Positions 1 through 7,426 of a stretch of 64,000 nucleotides of DNA are shown piece by piece. The notes below the pieces were generated by a model. That model worked only from the letters and a program-made list of their open reading frames with translations, ran no database searches and was not told the origin of the DNA. The DNA is taken from positions 62,001 through 126,000 of the forward strand of contig NZ_JHUZ01000006.1 in the NCBI RefSeq assembly GCF_000619885.1, given 5' to 3'. A program made the position numbers and the translations under genes. This DNA is from Balneatrix alpica DSM 16621 (GTDB taxonomy: Bacteria > Pseudomonadota > Gammaproteobacteria > Pseudomonadales > Balneatricaceae). Each line of letters starts with the position of its first letter. The stretch's first letter is position 1.

Positions 1-765
1 GGAGAGGTCCGCCAAATCCGTCGGGCTCATGCGCATGGCATTCCACATCTGGCGTTTGCTCAGCGCCGCACGCATGCCCTCAGTGGAGACATCACGGAAG
101 AAGTCCACCACCGTCGGCTGGTTGTAGTTGTAGTAATCGCCCTGGGTTTTCAGACGACTAAACACTCGCATCGGATCTTCGTCCGTCCAATCCGAGAGCA
201 ATACTTCATAATCCCGATCGCTGCGTACCATTTCGCCCTCGCGGGGTTCAATGATCAGCGCACCATACATGCCGGTTAACTCCTGCATGCCGGAATGGGA
301 GTGGTACCAATAGGTGCCTGACTGCTCTAGCTTAAAGCGGTAGGTGAAGGTTTCGCCGGGGGCAATGCCCGCAAAGCTGATACCTGGCACGCCATCCATT
401 TGGTAAGGCAGGATGATGCCATGCCAGTGGATGGAGGTTGCCTCGGCCAGTTTATTGGTCACCCGAATAGTGACGGTATCCCCTTGCCGAAGCCTCAGGG
501 TAGGAGCGGGAATCGAGCCATTGATGGTGGTGGCCAAGCGCAGCTGGCCGGTAAAGTTGACCCAGGACTCAGCGACCACTAAGTCAATCTCGCTGCCGGT
601 TAAGACTGGAGCCTGCCCGGTTTGCGCCGTCAAGGTGGTTAACTTCCCCGCTTGCCCTAAAGCCGGTAACGCCGCCAGGACACCTCCAGCCGCCACCCCC
701 TGGACAAAGCGGCGACGGCTTAAGCCCGACGCCCCGATTCTCATTCTTTTATCCACAGCCATCAT
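1..765 (-). CDS. copA: CopA-type multicopper oxidase, N-terminal part (runs off the window)
   Basis: This is the first ~255 residues of a periplasmic multicopper oxidase; the C-terminus lies beyond base 1. Such enzymes oxidise Cu(I) to the less toxic Cu(II). The N-terminus has a twin-arginine signal (SRRRF at residues 16-20, then a hydrophobic Ala/Gly/Leu stretch), so export folded through Tat is expected. Cupredoxin domain 1 shows the trinuclear-cluster ligand motifs HWHG and YWYHSHSG. Two adjacent ATGs (765 and 762) could start it; a GGGGAG sequence lies just upstream and suits 762 slightly better. It is divergent from a CusR-like regulator, and a cop-box-like site lies in the gap. Family is clear; the symbol follows the PcoA/CopA convention, and the missing C-terminus prevents checking the later Cu sites. 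Confidence 0.9.
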   Translation of the reverse strand, partial: MMAVDKRMRIGASGLSRRRFVQGVAAGGVLAALPALGQAGKLTTLTAQTGQAPVLTGSEIDLVVAESWVNFTGQLRLATTINGSIPAPTLRLRQGDTVTIRVTNKLAEATSIHWHGIILPYQMDGVPGISFAGIAPGETFTYRFKLEQSGTYWYHSHSGMQELTGMYGALIIEPREGEMVRSDRDYEVLLSDWTDEDPMRVFSRLKTQGDYYNYNQPTVVDFFRDVSTEGMRAALSKRQMWNAMRMSPTDLADLS

Positions 766-810
766 GCTCCCCATTCGCTGATCTTTGTCACAGTCTGGGG
801 CAGGCTGGCT

Positions 811-846
811 GTCAGCAGGCTGACATCTGCATTACATTCTCGTCAG
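811..846 (-). promoter_or_regulatory. Cop-box-like site plus dyad in the copA / response-regulator gap
   Basis: On the minus strand, 846-831 reads CTGACGAGAATGTAAT, one mismatch from the CopR motif CTGACA-N5-GTAAT that I recall for Pseudomonas. Six bases further downstream relative to copA lies the dyad GTCAGC-AG-GCTGAC (811-824). The same pairing of a GTAAT box and a dyad occurs at two other copper promoters in the window (10765-10809 and 11120-11155). Regulation by the neighbouring CusR-like proteins is inferred. Confidence 0.55.
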
Positions 847-916
847 CTTCCGCCATCCCGCCATTACCCTGGCACACTACTCACCTGCAAGCCCAGCCCG
901 ACCAGCAGGAGAGCCC

Positions 917-1615
917 ATGAAAATACTTGTGATAGAGGATGAAATAAAAACTGGCGACTATCTGTGCCAGGGACTGCGGGAGGCCGGCTTCAGCACCGAT
1001 CTGGTACGTAATGGCAAGGATGGCCTGCACCAGGCACTGAATGAATACCAGGACTTATTGATTCTGGATGTCATGCTGCCGGGCTTATCTGGCTGGCAAG
1101 TATTACAGCAGCTGCGTCAACAGGGGATCGATCGCCCTATACTGTTGCTCACCGCCAAAGATCAGGTCGAGGACAGGGTTAAGGGGTTGGAACTCGGGGC
1201 CGATGATTACCTGGTCAAACCCTTTGCCTTTGCCGAACTGCTGGCTCGGGTCCGTACCCTGTTACGCCGCGGCCGCAGTGGGAGCGAGCCCACGCTGTTA
1301 AACCTGGCCGATTTAAGCCTGGATTTGTTACGACGACGGGTCACGCGTAGCGGCAAACGCATTGAACTGACCGCTAAGGAGTTTGCCCTGCTGGAACTGC
1401 TGTTAAGACGTCAAGGCGAGGTGCTGTCCCGCTCCCTGATAGCGTCGCAGGTGTGGGATATGAACTTTGACAGTGACACCAATGTGATTGAGGTGGCGGT
1501 GCGGCGTTTACGGCAAAAAGTGGATGATCCCTTTGCCGATAAACTGATTCACACTGTACGGGGTATGGGCTATGTGTTGGAGCAACGGGAAGATGAAGAT
1601 GAGTCAGCGTTATGA
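917..1615 (+). CDS. Orphan CusR/CopR-like response regulator (OmpR family)
   Basis: A 232-residue DNA-binding response regulator. The receiver domain (about 1-115) has the acidic pocket IEDE, phospho-acceptor Asp51 (LILDVMLPG) and Lys101 (VKPF); the C-terminal winged helix (about 130-225) ends with the typical [11 protein letters not shown]. It is strikingly similar to the second regulator at 10065-10745, which has its own kinase, so both should read similar DNA sites. Its place divergent from copA suggests copper-responsive control of copA. No histidine kinase follows: the stop codon overlaps an ATG (ATGA at 1612-1615) that opens a reading frame of only 15 codons. It either uses the kinase encoded at 8671-10065 or lost its own. 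Its C-terminus ends in an acidic tail (EDEDE). Confidence 0.9.
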   Translation: MKILVIEDEIKTGDYLCQGLREAGFSTDLVRNGKDGLHQALNEYQDLLILDVMLPGLSGWQVLQQLRQQGIDRPILLLTAKDQVEDRVKGLELGADDYLVKPFAFAELLARVRTLLRRGRSGSEPTLLNLADLSLDLLRRRVTRSGKRIELTAKEFALLELLLRRQGEVLSRSLIASQVWDMNFDSDTNVIEVAVRRLRQKVDDPFADKLIHTVRGMGYVLEQREDEDESAL

Positions 1616-1659
1616 TCACCCTGACTCTGACTCTCACGCTTACTTGGTATAGAGAATGA
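1612..1659 (+). other. Possible remnant start of a lost sensor-kinase gene
   Basis: An ATG overlaps the stop of the response regulator in the ATGA arrangement typical of translationally coupled regulator-kinase pairs, but the frame closes after 15 codons (a Thr/Leu run then WYRE). Heavy-metal kinases often begin with a Leu/Thr-rich stretch before TM1, as the kinase at 8671-10065 does (LSLTWRLTLLF). This could be the stub of a kinase removed by deletion, or chance. Low confidence. Confidence 0.2.
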
Positions 1660-2026
1660 ACCCTGGATCGATGCGCAATTCCAGCGGATGGCCATCCAAG
1701 TTAGCCGGGTCATAGTGCTTCTTCAGCAACTCACATACCTTGGAGGTGTCATCAATACTGACAAAGCGCTCGGTGGCTTGCTCTTTTTGCAGCGCTCCAT
1801 CCCAGCGTTTGATCTGTACCCGGTTAACCGGCACCACCGGCTCTGTCGGTGCTGGGCGAGTATCCGTCCAAACGCAGCTTTTCGGCCGTTCCACCAAAAA
1901 ACCATGACGGTGATACATCATGTATTGCCAGAGCTGAAAAACATCCTCGTGAATATAGCGGCGACTACGCTCACCAAAGAGGTTCACCACTTCACACTCA
2001 ATCAGCTCGACGCTGGTCTGACTCAT
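1640..2026 (-). CDS. Hypothetical protein, 128 aa
   Basis: I do not recognise this protein. It is soluble, with no signal peptide or membrane segment, rich in aromatic and charged residues (a run with WQYMMYHRHGF) and ends in ILYTK. The ATG at 2026 is preferred over an in-frame GTG at 2032 because GGGGGAG lies five bases before the ATG. It stands alone between the orphan regulator and the PhoQ-like kinase, converging on the regulator with its stop 25 bases away. Coding is supported by the good ribosome-binding site and an uninterrupted frame; function unknown. Confidence 0.65.
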   Translation of the reverse strand: MSQTSVELIECEVVNLFGERSRRYIHEDVFQLWQYMMYHRHGFLVERPKSCVWTDTRPAPTEPVVPVNRVQIKRWDGALQKEQATERFVSIDDTSKVCELLKKHYDPANLDGHPLELRIDPGFILYTK

Positions 2027-2168
2027 ACCCACTCCCCCTGGGAACTCTTCCTAGTGCGCCCCTGTCACCGCCATGCTCACGACTCAGCGTAAGCCCATCG
2101 ACCTCCAGGCGGAACGCGTATCCTGGCGGCAAAAGTCTATAGTCTATACGACTCCAGTTAGCCAGCCG

Positions 2169-2201
2169 ATGTGGGCTTATGTTACAGAAGTTTACCCACA
2201 T
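2169..2201. repeat. Inverted repeat ATGTGGG / CCCACAT
   Basis: Arms ATGTGGG (2169-2175) and CCCACAT (2195-2201) are separated by 19 bases in the 208-base gap between the hypothetical gene and the sensor kinase end. There is no U-tract, so it is not a convincing terminator; an operator or a chance repeat are both possible. Confidence 0.3.
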
Positions 2202-2234
2202 GGCCTACCTAGACTTCCGCTTAACCAGTATAGG

Positions 2235-3629
2235 TTAGCCCAGGTTGGCAGAAGGGGCTGCATCGGTTCGCTGCAATGGCAAGTACAGGCGCACCCTCAA
2301 CCCTCCCCACTCACTCTGACCAAACTGCCAGTCCGCGCCATACAGCTGCAGAATTTCCTTGGCAATGGCTAATCCCAACCCCTGACCAGGGCGCGACTCG
2401 TCCAGACGGGCGCCACGTTGACCCAGCTCAGCCCAACGTTCGGCTGCGACCCCCGGGCCATCATCCTCTAATTCCAAACATAACGACTGTTGCTCCCCAC
2501 AGGCCCGCAAACGAATCCGCTGGTGCGCCCATTTACCGGCGTTATCGAGCAGGTTACCCAGCAACTCCAAGGCATCCTGTTGATCCATGCGCAGGGCCAG
2601 GCCAGGCGGCAGCTGTAGCTGCCATTGCAACTGGGGACGATCCTGATAGAGCGACTGCATGGTCTGCCACAAGGGCGGCACCAGGGTGGCCAAAGACAAG
2701 GCCGGTGCCCCCACCCGTGGCCCACTCAGGCGGGAGCGTTTAAGCGCTGCCTGGATATGATCGTTCATCCACTGGCAACGCTGTAATAGTTGCTGACGGC
2801 GTTCTGGAGCTAACTGGGTATCGACCTGCAGAGCCTGCATCATTGCCGCCAGCGGGGTTTTCAAACCATGGGAAAGATCCGCCTGCTGATGGCGATACTG
2901 CTCAATCCGCTGCTGCAAATGGCTGACCAGCAAATTGATCTCATCAACCAGTCCCTTCACTTCCTCAGGCACCTGCGCACTGAGACTAACCCGTTGCCCC
3001 TGCTGCAATGCCTGCAGTTCAGCCGCAATCTGGCGCAAGGGGGCCAGGCCACGTGCCACCAGCCAGCCATTAACCGTTAACAGCACAACCAGCAACACCA
3101 GGGCGATCCCCCCCACCCAACCATGTAACTGCCAGAGCCCCTGGGACAGGGCAGTAATGTCTTCCGCCACCCACAGCATCGCCGGCTGGGCCACCTTCAC
3201 CCCTAGCGGGGGTTGCAATACCACCCCATAGACCAGCAAACGCTGGCCTTGACTCAAGCGCACCTCATCCAGCCCTATTACATTCTCCAGGCTAGCTATT
3301 GCCTCATGCCATTTGGGGTGTGTGGTAAGCAAGTCCTTACCAATACGTACCACATAGAAATGGTGGTAAATATCCTGGTAATAACCGGAGCGAAGTAGGG
3401 AGTCATCTAACTGTGGCGGGGACTGTTGCCAGTCCAAACGTTGAATCAGATAGTCCGCTTCCTGCTGCAGACGTTCTCCCGATTGCTCCCGTGCCAGACG
3501 CTCCATAAACAGGCCATGGCCCAGCCAGAGCAGCAACATCAACAAGCTGGCGGGAATGGCCAGGCTCCACAGCAGGCGGGATTTAATGTCGTAGTGCTTC
3601 GTCTCCGAGCCTTTAGCACTGAAAAACAT
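2235..3629 (-). CDS. PhoQ-type sensor histidine kinase
   Basis: A 464-residue inner-membrane kinase with TM1 at about 19-41, a periplasmic sensor of ~130 residues, TM2 at about 171-190, HAMP, and the catalytic core. The H-box is SHGLKTPLA (His254), the SxxLKTPL form typical of PhoQ rather than HELRTPL; the N-box (NLLDNA), DDGPGV and GQGLGLAI boxes are intact. The ATG at 3629, with GGGCAAGG upstream, is taken as the start; a longer frame to 3746 would run deep into the regulator gene. It overlaps the end of the regulator by 17 bases, so the two are co-transcribed and translationally coupled. The signal is unknown; the PhoQ family classically senses Mg2+, pH and cationic peptides, and the cupredoxin gene upstream hints at metal. 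Confidence 0.9.
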   Translation of the reverse strand: MFFSAKGSETKHYDIKSRLLWSLAIPASLLMLLLWLGHGLFMERLAREQSGERLQQEADYLIQRLDWQQSPPQLDDSLLRSGYYQDIYHHFYVVRIGKDLLTTHPKWHEAIASLENVIGLDEVRLSQGQRLLVYGVVLQPPLGVKVAQPAMLWVAEDITALSQGLWQLHGWVGGIALVLLVVLLTVNGWLVARGLAPLRQIAAELQALQQGQRVSLSAQVPEEVKGLVDEINLLVSHLQQRIEQYRHQQADLSHGLKTPLAAMMQALQVDTQLAPERRQQLLQRCQWMNDHIQAALKRSRLSGPRVGAPALSLATLVPPLWQTMQSLYQDRPQLQWQLQLPPGLALRMDQQDALELLGNLLDNAGKWAHQRIRLRACGEQQSLCLELEDDGPGVAAERWAELGQRGARLDESRPGQGLGLAIAKEILQLYGADWQFGQSEWGGLRVRLYLPLQRTDAAPSANLG

Positions 3630-4272
3630 AGCCTTGCCCTCGTTGGGTGCGAATACGCTCCGCCCCCACCTTATGGCGTAAACGGCGAATATAAACCTCG
3701 ATAAGATTCGAATCGGGATGAGTGTCCAGGTTATAGATCTGCTCAAATAACTGCTCTTTCGACAGCACCAGTCCCGGATGCAACATCAGGTAGCGGAGCA
3801 GCTTGAATTCCGTACCGGTCAGACTTTGCCACTCTGCCTGGCCCTGACGCACTTGCTGGCGCTGCTCATCCAGCTCGATTTCACCGACCCTTAAACCCGC
3901 CTGCAGTTGCCCATGCCGGCGCCGGATCAGCACCTGCAAACGGGCAAACAGCTCCTGGGGATGAAAAGGCTTACACAGATAGTCATCCGCGCCCTGGCTC
4001 AGGGCCAACACCTTATCTTGCCAATCATCCCGGGCGGTCAACACCAAGATAGGGAAAGCGAGTTGGGCACGACGCCAGCTTTGCATGACCTCCAGACCAT
4101 TACGATCCGGCAGGCCCAGGTCAAGAATAGCCAGCTGATAGGCTTCCTGCCGTCCCAACTGCTCAGCCAGCTGGCCATTGGCCGCTACATCGACACTATA
4201 GCCCTGCAACTCCAACGCCTGACTGAGGGAGTCCGCTAACAGGCTATCGTCCTCTACTAATAACAGCCGCAT
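3613..4272 (-). CDS. PhoP/QseB-type response regulator (OmpR family)
   Basis: A 219-residue response regulator, partner of the kinase whose start it overlaps. Receiver domain: VEDD pocket, phospho-acceptor Asp51 (ILDLGLPD), Lys in CKPF; winged-helix domain from about 125 with SLTGTEFKLLRYL and the terminal RTQRGQGYVF. Length is normal. The cupredoxin gene lies 55 bases upstream on the same strand, so cupredoxin, regulator and kinase may form one leftward unit. Target genes are not evident. Confidence 0.92.
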   Translation of the reverse strand: MRLLLVEDDSLLADSLSQALELQGYSVDVAANGQLAEQLGRQEAYQLAILDLGLPDRNGLEVMQSWRRAQLAFPILVLTARDDWQDKVLALSQGADDYLCKPFHPQELFARLQVLIRRRHGQLQAGLRVGEIELDEQRQQVRQGQAEWQSLTGTEFKLLRYLMLHPGLVLSKEQLFEQIYNLDTHPDSNLIEVYIRRLRHKVGAERIRTQRGQGYVFQC

Positions 4273-4327
4273 CTGTGCCCAATCACCCTCTTTCCATCAC
4301 CACCTTGATCAATCAAGGCAGCCTGTC

Positions 4328-4789
4328 TTACTGCACCTGTAACTGCCCGTGCATCCCAGCTTCATAATGACCGGGAATGTTGCAAGCATAGTGCAACTGG
4401 CCTGCTTCCGTCGCCGTCCAGACAAAAGACTGGGTTTCTCCCGGCGCCACTGTGACCCCCACCATTTCCCCCATATCATGGGCATGGTCACCATGACCGG
4501 CAGCGGCCATCGCCGCCATCATCTGACGATGCTCATCCTGCATCTCTTTACTACCCAAGATGAACTCATGGGGAATCTGGCCAGTGTTAGTGACCACAAA
4601 ACGCACGGTTTCACCCTGACGTAACTCCAGCTTGTCCTGGGCAAAACGAATGTCTTTCGCCTCCACCTGGATTTCCCGGTCCACCTTAGCTTCGGCATTC
4701 TGATGCTGACTACCATGGGTGCCCCCAGCCCAACTCAGATTGCTCACCGCCAAGGCCACTAAACCACTGATCAAGATTGCTTTGTTCAT
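4328..4789 (-). CDS. Secreted cupredoxin (CopI-like blue copper protein)
   Basis: A 153-residue periplasmic copper protein. A Sec signal peptide (about 1-21, ending SWA) is followed by a plastocyanin/azurin-like domain. The type-1 copper ligands are visible: His74 (IPHEF), Cys136, His141 and Met146 in the pattern CNIPGHYEAGM. A His/Met-rich insert (about 86-109, DEHRQMM...HGDHAHDMGEM) probably adds Cu binding. This matches CopI-type cupredoxins that protect against periplasmic copper; the name is by resemblance. It precedes the PhoPQ-like pair on the same strand and is divergent from a TetR gene. I see no cop-box in its upstream region, unlike copA and the cus genes. Confidence 0.85.
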   Translation of the reverse strand: MNKAILISGLVALAVSNLSWAGGTHGSQHQNAEAKVDREIQVEAKDIRFAQDKLELRQGETVRFVVTNTGQIPHEFILGSKEMQDEHRQMMAAMAAAGHGDHAHDMGEMVGVTVAPGETQSFVWTATEAGQLHYACNIPGHYEAGMHGQLQVQ

Positions 4790-4960
4790 TAATCAATCAC
4801 TCCTGTTTTTTGCTAATGCGCCTATCAATGGCTCAACAGGATGGCGACCCAGTGTGAATTGGAGCTGAAAGCAGTGCCTGGCAGCATAAGCGGGCTGGAC
4901 TTGCTTGGCACAAGGGGGTAACGTCAGGCGCCAACGATCATAACAATACCCGCTAAGACC

Positions 4961-5620
4961 ATGCCTGCACCCATCCCTCAAAAACGCGCGCGCAGTGCCT
5001 CCAGCAAAGCCATTCGTCGTCAAAACATTCTCGACGCGGCGGACCAGCTGTTTGCTGCTCATCCTTCTGTGCTGCCCACTGTGGCGGAGATCAGCCAACT
5101 TTGTGAGCTGGCCAAGGGCACGGTGTATATCTACTTCGAAAGCAAGGAGGCAATCTTCCTGGCCTTGCTGGAAAGTGCCCAGCGCCAGTGGCTCGCCCGC
5201 CTGCGTGAAGTGGCGGAACAAACCGGCGAACTCACCACCGTGGTAGATGCACTCTGTAACCACCTGGATGCCAAGCCCCGCCTGATGCAGTTGGCCAGCC
5301 TCAGCAGTAATGTGCTGGAGCCCAACGTGACCGAAGAGCAGCTGTATAACTATAAAAAAACCATGGCAGATGAAATTGCCGCTACCGCCGAAGCCTTGCA
5401 GCCCTTGTTTCAAGATGGCCGCAAAACCAGTGCAGTGGTGCATATGCTGCTGCAAACCTACGCCCTGTTGTTAGGCTTATGGCAACTGTCGCACCCCACC
5501 CACCAGCGTCGTGGCGTCCACGCCCCCGAGCTGGATATGCTGCAACCGCCCTTTATGAGCAGCGCCAAAGCCGCCTTGTTGCGCCTCTGGCAGCTTGAGG
5601 GCAGCAGTAAAAAAGCCTAA
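4961..5620 (+). CDS. TetR/AcrR-family transcriptional regulator
   Basis: A 219-residue repressor-type regulator. A basic N-terminal arm (KRARSASSKAIRR) leads into the TetR helix-turn-helix at about residues 40-60 (TVAEISQLCELAKGTVYIYFESKEAI); the remainder is the helical ligand/dimer domain. It is divergent from the cupredoxin gene (171-base gap) and 181 bases upstream of the EamA transporter, either of which it could control. The ATG at 4961 has only a poor ribosome-binding site, but no better start fits the domain. Ligand unknown. Confidence 0.85.
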   Translation: MPAPIPQKRARSASSKAIRRQNILDAADQLFAAHPSVLPTVAEISQLCELAKGTVYIYFESKEAIFLALLESAQRQWLARLREVAEQTGELTTVVDALCNHLDAKPRLMQLASLSSNVLEPNVTEEQLYNYKKTMADEIAATAEALQPLFQDGRKTSAVVHMLLQTYALLLGLWQLSHPTHQRRGVHAPELDMLQPPFMSSAKAALLRLWQLEGSSKKA

Positions 5621-5801
5621 GGTACTCACTCTTATCAATCTGTTATCGGACATACCATGACTCAGTCGCACCGCCATAACTGGCAACTAGACCTACTCCT
5701 AGCACGCTGCTGAGTCATTTATTCGGCGGCGGTAAAACGTCGCCACCCCGCCGCTTTTGCCTCCGCCTTTACCTCCACGTCAAGGAACCCCAGGAGGCGT
5801 T

Positions 5802-6734
5802 ATGCAAACCTCTGATTCGTCCATCGACTATCCCGGTATTGCCCTGGCATTAGGGGGCGCGGCACTGTTTTCCACCAAGCCGATTTTTATCAAGTTTGCC
5901 TATGCCGCCGGCGCCACCAGCGTCACCCTGCTGGAGCTACGGATGTTGCTTGCCTTGCCCTTTTACCTGCTGATAGGTGGCTGGCTACTCTGGCGCCAGC
6001 CTTTACAGCCCGCCCAATGGCGTGGCTTACCGGTGGCTGCCTTGGTCGGCATCCTGGGCTACTACCTGGCCAGCCTGCTGGATATGTGGGGCTTGGAGTA
6101 CATCAGCGCCCAGCTGGAGCGCTTGATCCTGTTTGCTTACCCCACCCTGACCGTCTTATTGGTATGGTGGTGGCAGGGTCAACGGCCTCAAGCGGGGATT
6201 TGGCTAGCACTGCTGCTGACCTACTGCGGTATTGCCACCCTCTTTATTCAGGATCTGCAACAGCTGGGTACGGAGGTTTTGTTCGGGGGAGGGCTGGTGC
6301 TGGGCGCTGCGGTTGCCTTTGCCGCCTATGTGGTGCTGGCCAAGGCGCCCACCCAATTACTGGGCAGTCGGCTATTTACCTGTGTCGCCATGAGTGCCGC
6401 CAGTCTGGCGATCTTCCTGCACAGCAGCCTCAGCCAAAGTGTCAGCCTGGCCAGCATCAGCTGGCCTATCTGGGCCTATGCGGCTGCCATCGCAGTGGTC
6501 TGTACCCTGCTGCCATCCTTTATGGTCAGTGCGGCGATTGCCCGGCTCGGCTCCAGCAAAACCGCCCTCACCGGCACCTGTGGCCCGGTGATCACCAGTG
6601 TCTTGGCGGTGCAACTATTGGATGAGCCCTTCAGTCTCTGGCATCTATTGGCGATGGGCTTGGTGATTGTCGGTGTCAGTCTGGCGATGCGCCCCCCTCA
6701 GGGACGCACCCCGGCGGCAAAGTCCGCAGCATAG
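5802..6734 (+). CDS. EamA/DMT-family transporter
   Basis: A 310-residue inner-membrane protein with ten predicted hydrophobic segments in two EamA repeats, as in the drug/metabolite transporter superfamily (RhaT/YdcZ-like exporters). The ATG at 5802 is chosen because AGGAGG lies at the right distance; an upstream in-frame start at 5757 lacks this. The first segment (GIALALGGAALFSTKPIFIKFAY) is the usual EamA opening. The gene end overlaps the convergent PilZ gene by 37 bases. Substrate unknown; possibly under the TetR upstream. Confidence 0.85.
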   Translation: MQTSDSSIDYPGIALALGGAALFSTKPIFIKFAYAAGATSVTLLELRMLLALPFYLLIGGWLLWRQPLQPAQWRGLPVAALVGILGYYLASLLDMWGLEYISAQLERLILFAYPTLTVLLVWWWQGQRPQAGIWLALLLTYCGIATLFIQDLQQLGTEVLFGGGLVLGAAVAFAAYVVLAKAPTQLLGSRLFTCVAMSAASLAIFLHSSLSQSVSLASISWPIWAYAAAIAVVCTLLPSFMVSAAIARLGSSKTALTGTCGPVITSVLAVQLLDEPFSLWHLLAMGLVIVGVSLAMRPPQGRTPAAKSAA

Positions 6735-7117
6735 CGGCCAATCCATTCGGCGGCAGCGGCTTCGGTGCTCAGTTGTCGCCCCTCTTCCTGCCAGACCCGC
6801 TTCTTGTAGATTTCGATGCAGCACATCTGCTCCACCATACGGGAGCGGTAGGCATCATCGGGGTCAGTAAACATCAACCCCACCTCATAACGACTGCCTT
6901 GACGGCAACAGTGCTTAACCTCTGCCTCACACTCAAAGACAGGGTCCACCAGAGGTATTCGTACTTGTACCAGGGTACCTGCGGGTAAGGGGACTTCGGA
7001 GATAAAGGCCAGCCCACCCTGACTGAGGTTGTAGCTGTGTTGATCCAGGGCAATCGCATACTCAGGGGTATCGATCTCGATGGGCACTTCTAACATAAAA
7101 CGATGGTATCTACGCAT
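6698..7117 (-). CDS. PilZ-domain protein (predicted cyclic-di-GMP binder)
   Basis: A 139-residue cytoplasmic protein made of one PilZ domain. The two c-di-GMP contact motifs are present: RRYHR near the N-terminus (RxxxR) and NLSQGGLAF (N/DxSxxG) at about 30-38. A C-terminal helical extension (about 95-139) follows. A strong GGAGG lies before the ATG at 7117. It is a single-gene unit, convergent and overlapping with the EamA gene. Such stand-alone PilZ proteins couple c-di-GMP to motility, adhesion or polysaccharide; its partner is not apparent here. Confidence 0.88.
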   Translation of the reverse strand: MRRYHRFMLEVPIEIDTPEYAIALDQHSYNLSQGGLAFISEVPLPAGTLVQVRIPLVDPVFECEAEVKHCCRQGSRYEVGLMFTDPDDAYRSRMVEQMCCIEIYKKRVWQEEGRQLSTEAAAAEWIGRYAADFAAGVRP

Positions 7118-7426
7118 GCGGTGGCCCTCCTCTGGATTGCTACGTCGAGCCTGCTTGCCTGACTAAAATATCGACTTACATACTCTTTCCTGAAGCTCAA
7201 ACCGCTAAATTCAATAGTACTCAAGTACTCCTGCCGCCATTTGGCCAGTATTTGGCTGCTTGTCACTATCCTCCCTTTGCACAGCCAACGACCCTCCTCT
7301 TCTTGTCGACTTTTTTGGCACTAGTGGCCAATAGGCGACCTGGGCTTAACTATGGCAGTCTTCGCCATAGGCCTGTCATCGACTCACTGCTAGGCTGTTG
7401 CTCTCCTAGGCTTGCAGGAAGACTTC
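7118..7426. other. Non-coding gap between PilZ and DUF3422 genes
   Basis: A 309-base gap between divergent genes. It must hold both promoters, but no clear sigma-70 pair stands out. The only structure seen is an inverted repeat CTATGGC-N7-GCCATAG at 7350-7370. No RNA gene or conserved small frame was recognised. Confidence 0.5.

Noticed and set aside
749-757. Perfect DnaA box TTATCCACA at the copA start
   Set aside because: A single box within coding sequence (Val-Asp-Lys) with no other boxes or AT-rich DNA around it; likely chance.
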